From Gammaproteobacteria bacterium (GTDB lineage Bacteria > Pseudomonadota > Gammaproteobacteria > Pseudomonadales > Azotimanducaceae): DNA of 12,827 nucleotides. The DNA is taken from NCBI GenBank assembly GCA_003476445.1, contig DMUF01000167.1:385-13211 (forward strand). The letters run 5' to 3'. The position numbers and the translations under genes were made by a program. Of the stretch, positions 5,473 to 12,302 are shown one piece after another (the stretch's first letter is position 1; each line of letters starts with the position of its first letter). Below the pieces are notes generated by a model. The model ran no database searches and was not told the DNA's origin. It was given only the letters and a program-made list of their open reading frames with translations.

Positions 5473-7434
5473 CTAGCTGGCGAGCATCTTGAGCAGCAAA
5501 TGATTCACTCGCGTGACGTACGCAGCCGGGTCAGTGAGCGTGCCACCACCCGCCAGCGTCGCTTGATCGAGCAGTACGAGCGCAAGCTCACGGAACTGGT
5601 CCTCGTCAGGCTCGGCATCAAGGCGCTGGATCAGCGCATGCTCGGGGTTGTACTCGAACTGCGGCTTACTGTCTGGCAGCGGCTGCCCGGTCGCTTCCAT
5701 GATTCGTCGCATCTGCGGGCCCGGATCGAATTCGGCGAGCACCAGACACGCCGGCGAGTCCTTGAGCCTGCGACTCGGGCGGACCTTCTCTACCCGATCG
5801 GCAAGCGCGGCCGCGATGCGCTCCGCAAGCGGTTCCGTGACGTCGTCCGACGCCTTGGGCGCTGACTCACCCGGCAGCACCAGGTCGGCCCGAGCGATAT
5901 CCTGAAACGACTTTTCGCGGTAATTCTGCAGGTTGCCCATCATCCATTCATCGATGCGCTCATGCAGCAGCAGAACCTCAATACCGCGCTCACGGAAAAT
6001 CTCGAGATGGGGACTTTGTCGGGCTGCTTCCCAGGAGTCGGCTACGAGGTAATAGATTCGATCCTGTCCTTCCACCATTCGATCGATATAGGTGTCGAGA
6101 CTTACCCTCCCCGCGCGCTCTGGCTGGCGAGTCGTGCTGAACCGAAACAGTTTGACGAGCGCTTCCCGGTTGGACACGTCCTCGCCAACGCCTTCCTTCA
6201 GGACATTGCCGAACGCGTCCCAGAACGTGGCGTAATCCCCGGCGGTTTCGGACGGCGTGCCTTGCGCTGCGGCGTCGTTAGTCGCCGTTGACTCAGCAGC
6301 TTTGTCAGCCGTGCTCTGCAGGAGCGCGAGCACCCGCTTGGTCAGCGCATTACGAATCGTCGTCACGCGGTCGTCCTGCTGCAGAATCTCGCGTGACACG
6401 TTGAGCGGCAGATCGTTGGAGTCCACCACACCCTTCACGAAACGCAGATACAGCGGCAGAAACTGCTCCGCTTCATCCATGATGAAGACACGTTGCACGT
6501 ACAACTTCAGACCGCGCGGGGCATCGCGATTCCAAAGCTCAAACGGCGCGGTCCTGGGGACGTACAGCAGACTCGTGTACTCGAGCTTGCCCTCTACGCG
6601 GTTGTGGCTCCACACCAGCGGATCGCCGAAGTCGTGCGAGATATGCCGATAGAACTCTCGGTACTCGTCATCCCCGACCTCACTGCGGGAACGAGTCCAC
6701 AGTGCTTTGGCAGCGTTTACCGTCTCCCATTCGGGTGCGGCTTGGTCGACGCCCGCATCGTTGTCCGCAGGAGCGGCTTTACGCATGCATACGGGCACGG
6801 CGATATGATCCGAGTAACGGCGCACGACTCCACGCAACCGCCAATCATCGGCAAACTCGAGCGCGTCCGGCTTGAGCGACAACACGACGCGGGTACCGCG
6901 GGCAAGCCCTTCCGCTGGCTCGATGGTGAAGGTGTCCTCTGCCCGCGAACGCCAGCACCAGCCTTCATCGCTGCCGGCCGCGCGGCTGAACACAGCCACC
7001 TCATCAGCCACGATGAACGCGCTGTAGAAACCAACGCCGAACTGCCCGATCAGCGCCGCGTCGCGCTTTTCCTCGCCACTCAGGCGCGCGATGAACTCTG
7101 CCGTGCCCGAACGCGCAATCGTGCCCAGGTGATCGATAAGCTCCTGCCGGGACATGCCGATGCCATTGTCGGCAATGGTCAGCGTGGCCGCTGCCGCATC
7201 GGTTTCAAGCGTGATCGCATAGTCCGTGTCGTCGCCGACGAGGGATGCATCTGCAAGCGCGCGAAAGCGCAGCTTATCGATCGCGTCGGAGGCGTTGGAG
7301 ATCAACTCGCGCAGAAAGATCTCGCGATTCGAATACAGCGAATGAATCATGAGCCGAAGCAGCTGCCGCGCTTCGGTCTGGAATCCGTGGGAGGTTGATT
7401 CGGCGGCCGCGCCGCCAGTGTGGGTCTCGGTCAT
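5473..7434 (-). CDS. htpG: Molecular chaperone HtpG (bacterial Hsp90)
   Basis: HtpG is the cytosolic, homodimeric, ATP-dependent Hsp90 chaperone. At 653 aa it is somewhat longer than E. coli HtpG (about 624). The N-terminal GHKL ATPase domain shows ELISNASDAIDKLRF (Asn47, Asp50), DNGIGM (89-94), the lid region LGTIARSGTAEF (103-114) and QFGVGFYSAF (131-140). The middle domain shows ALWTRSRSEV, GLKLYVQRVFI and DLPLNVSREILQ with Arg348, the expected ATP-contacting arginine. The dimerisation domain follows, ending YVTRVNHLLLKML. An Ala/Thr/Ser-rich insert at about 375-400 precedes YATFWDAFGNVLKEG and accounts for much of the extra length. ATG at 7434 has GAGG 9 nt before it. The 111-bp upstream gap contains a sigma-32-like promoter and two stem-loops. 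gpsA starts 9 nt after the stop. No essential motif appears lost. Confidence 0.98.
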   Translation of the reverse strand: MTETHTGGAAAESTSHGFQTEARQLLRLMIHSLYSNREIFLRELISNASDAIDKLRFRALADASLVGDDTDYAITLETDAAAATLTIADNGIGMSRQELIDHLGTIARSGTAEFIARLSGEEKRDAALIGQFGVGFYSAFIVADEVAVFSRAAGSDEGWCWRSRAEDTFTIEPAEGLARGTRVVLSLKPDALEFADDWRLRGVVRRYSDHIAVPVCMRKAAPADNDAGVDQAAPEWETVNAAKALWTRSRSEVGDDEYREFYRHISHDFGDPLVWSHNRVEGKLEYTSLLYVPRTAPFELWNRDAPRGLKLYVQRVFIMDEAEQFLPLYLRFVKGVVDSNDLPLNVSREILQQDDRVTTIRNALTKRVLALLQSTADKAAESTATNDAAAQGTPSETAGDYATFWDAFGNVLKEGVGEDVSNREALVKLFRFSTTRQPERAGRVSLDTYIDRMVEGQDRIYYLVADSWEAARQSPHLEIFRERGIEVLLLHERIDEWMMGNLQNYREKSFQDIARADLVLPGESAPKASDDVTEPLAERIAAALADRVEKVRPSRRLKDSPACLVLAEFDPGPQMRRIMEATGQPLPDSKPQFEYNPEHALIQRLDAEPDEDQFRELALVLLDQATLAGGGTLTDPAAYVTRVNHLLLKMLAS

Positions 7435-7462
7435 GTGCGCTCACCTCGTACTCTGCAGGCCC

Positions 7463-7485
7463 GGTGATCCCCCGCAAGGGTCACC
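7463..7485 (-). other. Second stem-loop in the sucD-htpG gap
   Basis: On the minus strand GGTGA (7485-7481) pairs with TCACC (7467-7463), with CCC/GGG inside closing a four-base loop and a GGA bulge on one side. A second GGTGA overlaps the htpG ribosome site (7445-7441), so TCACC could pair with either copy. The pairing is visible in the sequence; any switching is speculation. Confidence 0.4.
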
Positions 7486-7494
7486 AGGTGTTCA

Positions 7495-7516
7495 GGTCGG
7501 CGGAACCCCGCCGACC
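7495..7516 (-). other. Perfect 9-bp stem-loop downstream of sucD / at start of htpG leader
   Basis: The arms GGTCGGCGG and CCGCCGACC pair perfectly around a four-base loop. It begins 29 nt after the sucD stop. No T-run follows it in the minus direction, so it is a poor intrinsic terminator. It could still protect the sucCD message 3' end or take part in factor-dependent termination. If the sigma-32-like promoter is used, transcription would start at or next to its first base, making it a 5'-terminal hairpin of the htpG message. Confidence 0.55.
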
Positions 7517-7522
7517 CGTGCA

Positions 7523-7550
7523 GGATGGGCGCAAGTTCTCGAATATCAAG
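7523..7550 (-). promoter_or_regulatory. Candidate sigma-32 heat-shock promoter for htpG
   Basis: CTTGATA (7550-7544) matches the sigma-32 -35 consensus CTTGAAA at 6 of 7 positions. After 13 nt, GCCCATCC (7530-7523) contains the CCCAT core of the -10 consensus CCCCATnT. The -35 overlaps the sucD stop codon. The predicted start is near 7516, about 80 nt before htpG. htpG belongs to the sigma-32 regulon in E. coli, so the placement makes biological sense. Confidence 0.6.
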
Positions 7551-8421
7551 CCCAGCCGGTCACTTCTGCGAGTGCATCGCCTATGTCAGCGAGACTGCGA
7601 ACCGTGCGCACGCCCGCGCGCTCGAGCGCCGCGAACTTATCAGCTGCCGTGCCCTTGCCTCCGGCAATGATCGCACCGGCGTGACCCATGCGCTTGCCTG
7701 CAGGCGCGGTCACCCCCGCGATGTAGGAGACGACCGGCTTGGTGACGTTCGTACGGATGAACTCCGCGGCTTCTTCTTCGGCCGAGCCGCCGATCTCGCC
7801 CACCATCACGATCGCCTGGGTTGCCGGGTCTTCCTGGAAGAGCTTCAGGATATCGATGAAGTGGCTGCCAGGGACCGGGTCACCACCAATACCGACGCAC
7901 GTGCTCTGACCGAAGCCGCGGTCTGTCGTCTGCTTGACCGCTTCATAGGTCAGGGTGCCGGAGCGGGACACGATACCGACCTTGCCAGGCAGGTGAATGT
8001 CGCCCGGCATGATGCCGATTTTGCACTCACCCGGGGTGATAACACCCGGGCAGTTCGGTCCGATCAGTCGCACGCGAGTGGTATCGAGATACGCCTTGAC
8101 CGCCAGCATGTCGAGCGCCGGAATGCCTTCCGTGATGCAGACCACAAGCTCGATACCGGCATCAACCGCCTCGAGAATGGAGTCCTTGCAGAACGGCGCG
8201 GGGACATAGATGACCGACGCCGTGGCACCTGTGGCCTCAACGGCGGAGCGAACGGTGTCAAACACCGGCAGACCGAGATGCGTGGTACCGCCCTTGCCGG
8301 GAGTAATACCGCCCACCACCTGGGTGCCGTACTTGAGTGCCTGCTCGCTGTGCAGCGTGCCCTGGGCTCCGGTGAAGCCCTGGCAGATCACTTTGGTGTT
8401 CTTGTTGATCAGAATGCTCAT
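7546..8421 (-). CDS. sucD: Succinyl-CoA synthetase (succinate-CoA ligase) alpha subunit
   Basis: SucD with SucC converts succinyl-CoA, phosphate and a nucleoside diphosphate to succinate, CoA and a triphosphate in the TCA cycle. The 291-aa product has an N-terminal CoA-binding Rossmann domain (VICQGFTGAQGTLHSEQAL, YGTQVVGGITPGKGG), then RLIGPNCPGVITP, the CoA-ligase region IVSRSGTLTYEAV, GIGGDPVPGSHFIDIL, MVGEIGGSAEE, and GKRMGHAGAIIAGGKGTA. The last carries His247, the expected phosphohistidine. Length is standard (E. coli 289). ATG at 8421 lies 3 nt after the sucC stop, with a GGGGG run at the end of sucC as its ribosome site, so the two subunits should be made in a coupled way. The stop overlaps a candidate htpG promoter, and a strong stem-loop lies 29 nt downstream. 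Confidence 0.98.
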   Translation of the reverse strand: MSILINKNTKVICQGFTGAQGTLHSEQALKYGTQVVGGITPGKGGTTHLGLPVFDTVRSAVEATGATASVIYVPAPFCKDSILEAVDAGIELVVCITEGIPALDMLAVKAYLDTTRVRLIGPNCPGVITPGECKIGIMPGDIHLPGKVGIVSRSGTLTYEAVKQTTDRGFGQSTCVGIGGDPVPGSHFIDILKLFQEDPATQAIVMVGEIGGSAEEEAAEFIRTNVTKPVVSYIAGVTAPAGKRMGHAGAIIAGGKGTAADKFAALERAGVRTVRSLADIGDALAEVTGWA

Positions 8422-8424
8422 GAC

Positions 8425-9588
8425 TTACCCCCGCGCCGCTGCAACGGCCTGATCCGCAGCGTCCTTCAGGCTCTTCGCCGCAATGATGTTGAGACCGCTT
8501 TCTGCCAGCCGCTGACGGCCGCGGGCGGAATTGTTGCCTTCGAACCGGACCACGACAGGGACCTTCACGCCGACTTCTTCGACCGCGCCGATGATGCCGT
8601 CAGCGATGGTTTCGCAGCTCACGATACCGCCGAAGATGTTGATGAGAACGGCTTTCACGTTGTCATCGGACAGAATGATCTTGAACGCCTCGCCCACGGT
8701 CTTGCGGGTTGCGCCGCCGCCGACGTCGAGGAAGTTGGCCGGCGCACCGCCCGCCAGCTTGACGAGGTCCATGGTGCCCATCGCGAGACCGGCACCGTTC
8801 ACCATGCAGCCGATGTTGCCTTCAAGCGCGACATAGTTGAGGTTGAACTCGGCAGCCTGCGCTTCGCGTGCGTCCTCCTGGGACGGATCGTGCATCTCGG
8901 AGACGCGCTTCTGGCGATAGAGCGCGTTGCCGTCGATGTTGAGCTTGGCGTCCAGACAGTGGATGTTCCCCTCGGTGGTGATCACGAGCGGGTTCACCTC
9001 GAGCAGCGAGCAGTCGAGGTCGTGAAACAGCCGCGCGAGCCCAAGAAACAGATCGGTGAACTGGCGAATCTGCGGACCGCTGAGCCCCAGCTTGAACGCA
9101 AGCTCGCGACCCTGAAACGGCTGCGCGCCGGTATAGGGATTAATGGTCGCCTTCAGAATCTTTTCTGGCGTCTCTTCCGCGACCTTTTCGATCTCGACAC
9201 CGCCTTCGGTGGATGCCATGAACACCACACGCCGGGATGCACGATCGAGTACCGCGCTCAGGTACAGTTCCTTGGCAATATCGGTGCAGCTCTCGACGTA
9301 GATCTTGCTGACCGGCTGCCCTTTCTCGTCGGTTTGGAACGTCACCAGGTTCTTGCCAATCCAGCGCTCGGCGAAGGCGCGGACTTCATCAAGGCTGTCG
9401 GCCAGCTTCACGCCGCCCGCCTTGCCGCGACCGCCCGCGTGCACCTGGACCTTGACCACCCAGCGGTTGCCGCCGATCTTCTGCGCCGCCGCCACCGCTT
9501 CATCGGCGGTATCGACGGCGTAACCCTGCGATACCGGCAGACCGTAGTCGCGGAACAGGCTCTTCGCTTGATACTCGTGTAGGTTCAT
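8425..9588 (-). CDS. sucC: Succinyl-CoA synthetase (ADP-forming type) beta subunit
   Basis: SucC is the nucleotide- and succinate-binding subunit that partners SucD. The 387-aa product (E. coli 388) starts MNLHEYQAKSLFRDYGLPV. Its ATP-grasp domain has VVKVQVHAGGRGKAGGVK at about 45-62, RRVVFMASTEGGVEIEKVAEETPEK, and LEVNPLVITTEG. The C-terminal ligase domain has GCMVNGAGLAMGTMDLVKL, ANFLDVGGGA, AVLINIFGGIVSCETIADGI and VVRFEGNN. Whether it uses ADP or GDP cannot be judged with certainty, though gammaproteobacterial homologues are mainly ATP-forming. It lies 38 nt after lpd, with AGGA about 10 nt before ATG 9588, and 3 nt before sucD. Assignment is secure. Confidence 0.98.
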   Translation of the reverse strand: MNLHEYQAKSLFRDYGLPVSQGYAVDTADEAVAAAQKIGGNRWVVKVQVHAGGRGKAGGVKLADSLDEVRAFAERWIGKNLVTFQTDEKGQPVSKIYVESCTDIAKELYLSAVLDRASRRVVFMASTEGGVEIEKVAEETPEKILKATINPYTGAQPFQGRELAFKLGLSGPQIRQFTDLFLGLARLFHDLDCSLLEVNPLVITTEGNIHCLDAKLNIDGNALYRQKRVSEMHDPSQEDAREAQAAEFNLNYVALEGNIGCMVNGAGLAMGTMDLVKLAGGAPANFLDVGGGATRKTVGEAFKIILSDDNVKAVLINIFGGIVSCETIADGIIGAVEEVGVKVPVVVRFEGNNSARGRQRLAESGLNIIAAKSLKDAADQAVAAARG

Positions 9589-9626
9589 GTTTCCCGTTTC
9601 CTGATAGATCGATCAGATTTCCTTCG

Positions 9627-11078
9627 TCAACCGCGCTTCTTGCGGTTGACCATATGGATGGCGTGACCGGCCACCCCGAGCGCGGCTTCGTGCAGCGCTT
9701 CCGACAAGGTCGGATGCGCGAACATCGTGAGCCCAAGGTCTTCAGCGCTGGCATCGAATTCCATCGCAATGACGGCCTGGGCGATGAGCTCCGACGCCTG
9801 CGCACCCAGCACGTGGACACCGAGCACACGATCGGTTTCGGCGTCCGCGAGAATCTTCACCATGCCCTGTGTGTCGTTCGCGGCGAGCGCTCGGCCGCTG
9901 GCTGCGAACGGAAAGGCGCCGACGTTATACGGTCGACCGTCTGCCTTCAATTCCTGCTCGGTCTTGCCTACCCAAGCGAGTTCCGGATGGGTGTAGATGA
10001 CCGACGGCACCGCGGCGTAGTTCACGAGCGGCTTGTGACCTGCGATGCGCTCCGCAACCATGATGCCTTCCTCCATGCCCTTATGAGCGAGCATGGGGCC
10101 TCGAACCAGATCGCCGACGGCCCAGACGCCCGGGCAGCCGGTCGCACAGTATTCGTTGACCTCAATGAAACCGCGCTCGTTCCGAGTGACGCCGGCGTCT
10201 GCGGCCAGCAGACCCTCCGACTGCGGACGACGCCCGACCGCCACGATCAGTCGGTCCACCTCGAGGCTCTGAGTGCCAGACGCATCTTGCCAGGTGAGCG
10301 CAACGGTTCGCGCATCGCCGCTGCCTTGCACACGCGCCTCGGTCACACGGGCTCCCAGCCGAACATCCAGGCCCTGCCCGCGGAAAATGCGCAATGCATC
10401 GCGCGCCAGCCGCTCGTCTGCCATCGGCAGGAAGTCCTCCAGCGCTTCGAGCACCACCACCTGCGAGCCAAGACGACTCCACACGCTGCCAAGCTCAAGC
10501 CCGATCACGCCCGCACCAATCACGCCGAGGCGACCCGGCACGGCGGGGAACGAAAGCGCGCCGGTCGAGTCGACCACGATGTCGTCCACCAGCGGCGCCG
10601 GCGGAATCTGCACCGGGATCGAGCCCGCGGCGAGAATGACGTGCTTCGCGGAGAGACGCGCAACCGCGCCGTCACGCGCCGTGAACTCCACCTGACGATC
10701 GGCGAGCAGTCGCCCGGACCCGGCCAGCGCGGTCACGCCGTTGCCCTGAAAGAGCTGCGCGATTCCGCCTGTCAGTCCCTTAACCACCGCGTTCTTGCGC
10801 GCCATCATGGTGGGCACATCGATTTCCACCGCGCCCGTGCGAATACCCAGCTCGGCAAACCCGGTGCGCGCCTCGACGAACTTGTGCGACGCGTCGAGCA
10901 ACGCTTTGGAGGGGATACAGCCCCAGTTGAGACAGGTGCCCCCAAGAATGGGCTCCCCGGCGTCATCTACCGATCGGTCGATACAGGCCGTGCTGAGTCC
11001 AAGTTGAGCGGCGCGAATCGCCGCGTGATAGCCAGCGGGGCCGGCACCGATGACGATGACGTCATAAGCGTCTTGCAT
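9627..11078 (-). CDS. lpd: Dihydrolipoyl dehydrogenase (E3) of the 2-oxoglutarate dehydrogenase complex
   Basis: E3 is an FAD flavoprotein that reoxidises the dihydrolipoyl groups of E2 and passes electrons to NAD+. The product (483 aa from this start) has the FAD-binding VIVIGAGPAGYHAA, the redox-active disulfide in GGTCLNWGCIPSK (about Cys49 and Cys54), the NAD-binding GVIGAGVIGLELGSVW, the second FAD motif GVWAVGDLVRGPMLAHK and the C-terminal catalytic pair in AHPTLSEALHE (about His455 and Glu460). ATG 11078 has GGAG at an 8-nt spacing. ATG 11084, two codons earlier, overlaps the sucB stop as ATGA but sits only 2 nt from the same GGAG, so I prefer 11078. Location between sucB and sucC marks it as the E3 dedicated to 2-oxoglutarate dehydrogenase, though it may serve other lipoyl complexes. 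Often named lpdA or lpdG. Confidence 0.97.
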   Translation of the reverse strand: MQDAYDVIVIGAGPAGYHAAIRAAQLGLSTACIDRSVDDAGEPILGGTCLNWGCIPSKALLDASHKFVEARTGFAELGIRTGAVEIDVPTMMARKNAVVKGLTGGIAQLFQGNGVTALAGSGRLLADRQVEFTARDGAVARLSAKHVILAAGSIPVQIPPAPLVDDIVVDSTGALSFPAVPGRLGVIGAGVIGLELGSVWSRLGSQVVVLEALEDFLPMADERLARDALRIFRGQGLDVRLGARVTEARVQGSGDARTVALTWQDASGTQSLEVDRLIVAVGRRPQSEGLLAADAGVTRNERGFIEVNEYCATGCPGVWAVGDLVRGPMLAHKGMEEGIMVAERIAGHKPLVNYAAVPSVIYTHPELAWVGKTEQELKADGRPYNVGAFPFAASGRALAANDTQGMVKILADAETDRVLGVHVLGAQASELIAQAVIAMEFDASAEDLGLTMFAHPTLSEALHEAALGVAGHAIHMVNRKKRG

Positions 11079-11090
11079 GTTCATAGCTCC
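11076..11090 (-). promoter_or_regulatory. Ribosome binding site that decides between two lpd starts
   Basis: GGAG (11090-11087) in the last codons of sucB lies 2 nt from ATG 11084 and 8 nt from ATG 11078. The second spacing is the normal one. The first ATG overlaps the sucB TGA (11083-11081) and might be used by reinitiation; the proteins differ by two residues. Confidence 0.6.
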
Positions 11091-12295
11091 AACAGAATGC
11101 GGGCCGGGTCTTCCAGGAGATCCTTGATCGTGACCAGAAACCGCACCGCCTCCTGACCATCGATGAGGCGGTGATCATAGGACAGCGCGAGGTACATCAT
11201 GGGACGAATGACCACCTGCCCGTCGATAGCCACCGGTCGATCCTGAATCTTGTGCATGCCGAGGATACCCGTTTGCGGCGGATTCAGGATGGGGGTTGAG
11301 AGCAGCGACCCGAAAATTCCCCCGTTGGAGAGCGTGAAGGTGCCGCCGGACATATCCTCGATGGCGAGTTTTCCATCGCGGGCGCGACGGCCGAAATCGT
11401 TGATCTGGTCTTCGATCTGGGCCAGACCGAGTGCGTCCGCATCGCGGATGACCGGCACGACGAGCCCCCGGTCGGTGCTGACGGCGACGCCAATGTCGAA
11501 ATAGCCGTGATAGACGACGTCATTACCATCGATGCTCGCATTCACCGCGGGAAAGCGCTTCAGCGCCTCAACGCTTGCTCGGACGAAGAACGACATAAAG
11601 CCGAGCCGTGTGCCGTTGTGGCGCTTCTGAAAGGCATCCTGATGACGCGATCGCAGCGCCATGACCGCCGTCATGTCGACCTCGTTGAACGTGGTAAGCA
11701 TCGCGGCTGTCTGCTGCGCTTCTACCAGTCGCCGCGCGATGCTCGCCCGTAAGCGGGTCATTGGGACGCGCCGTTCGACCCGCTCGCCGGGAATGACGCG
11801 CAGCTCGGACCCCGTCGCGACGTCGATGGCTGCACCGGGCGCGGCAGCGGTGACCGGAGGTGCGGCTGTGGTTGTCGCGGCAGACGCCGCGACCGCGCGC
11901 TGAATATCATCTTTGGTGATGCGACCGTCGCGACCGGAGCCGGGCACGGCGCGCATGTCGATGCCGCTCTCGTCAGCGAGCTTCCGCGCGGCCGGGCTAG
12001 CGCTGGGGCCCTCACCCTGCGCCGCCGAGTGCTCACCGCGTTCGGCCGCGGTAGCAATTCCTTCCTCGAACTGCCCGATCTTTTGCTCGCTGAGCACCGT
12101 TTCCCCTTCGGGCACTAGAATCGCGACCAGCCGGCCGTCGGCGGGCGCGACAACCTCGAGCACTACCTTGTCGGTTTCGATCTCGACCAGCAGTTGGTCA
12201 CGCTGCACCAGCGCTCCCTGAGGATGCAGCCAGCGCGCGATCGTGCCCTCACTGATGGACTCCGGAAAGGTCGGCGCTTTGATATCGATCGTCAT
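11081..12295 (-). CDS. sucB: Dihydrolipoyllysine succinyltransferase (E2) of 2-oxoglutarate dehydrogenase
   Basis: E2 forms the core of the 2-oxoglutarate dehydrogenase complex and transfers the succinyl group from lipoyl to CoA. The 404-aa product (E. coli 405) has one lipoyl domain at about 1-77 with the lipoylated lysine in EIETDKVVLEVVAP (Lys43). A peripheral E3/E1-binding domain lies at about 97-135 (SPAARKLADESGID, then DGRITKDDIQRAV), and an Ala/Thr/Pro-rich flexible linker at about 136-165. The catalytic domain ends in SYDHRLIDGQEAVRFL with His375 and Asp379, the HxxxDG active site. The frame stays open far upstream, but that part is antisense-like noise. ATG 12295 gives the family N-terminus MTIDIKAPTFPES, with GGGAG 10 nt before it, 7 nt after the sucA stop. 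A 3-codon frame bridges that gap. The stop overlaps the first possible lpd start. Confidence 0.98.
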   Translation of the reverse strand: MTIDIKAPTFPESISEGTIARWLHPQGALVQRDQLLVEIETDKVVLEVVAPADGRLVAILVPEGETVLSEQKIGQFEEGIATAAERGEHSAAQGEGPSASPAARKLADESGIDMRAVPGSGRDGRITKDDIQRAVAASAATTTAAPPVTAAAPGAAIDVATGSELRVIPGERVERRVPMTRLRASIARRLVEAQQTAAMLTTFNEVDMTAVMALRSRHQDAFQKRHNGTRLGFMSFFVRASVEALKRFPAVNASIDGNDVVYHGYFDIGVAVSTDRGLVVPVIRDADALGLAQIEDQINDFGRRARDGKLAIEDMSGGTFTLSNGGIFGSLLSTPILNPPQTGILGMHKIQDRPVAIDGQVVIRPMMYLALSYDHRLIDGQEAVRFLVTIKDLLEDPARILLEL

Positions 12296-12302
12296 AAAAG
12301 CA

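Noticed and set aside
7495..7516. The strong hairpin as a standard intrinsic terminator of the suc operon
   Set aside because: The stem is perfect, but the downstream minus-strand sequence has no T-run. It is therefore listed as a stem-loop of uncertain role.
7525..9582. A 685-codon open frame on the plus strand running antisense through both sucD and sucC
   Set aside because: It is an open shadow frame of highly conserved genes on the other strand, favoured by high GC. Its translation is Arg/His/Asp-rich with no recognisable domain, while sucC and sucD match their families along their full lengths.
9654..11156. A 500-codon plus-strand open frame antisense to lpd
   Set aside because: Same explanation: the opposite strand encodes a complete E3 enzyme with all motifs, and the antisense translation resembles no protein family.
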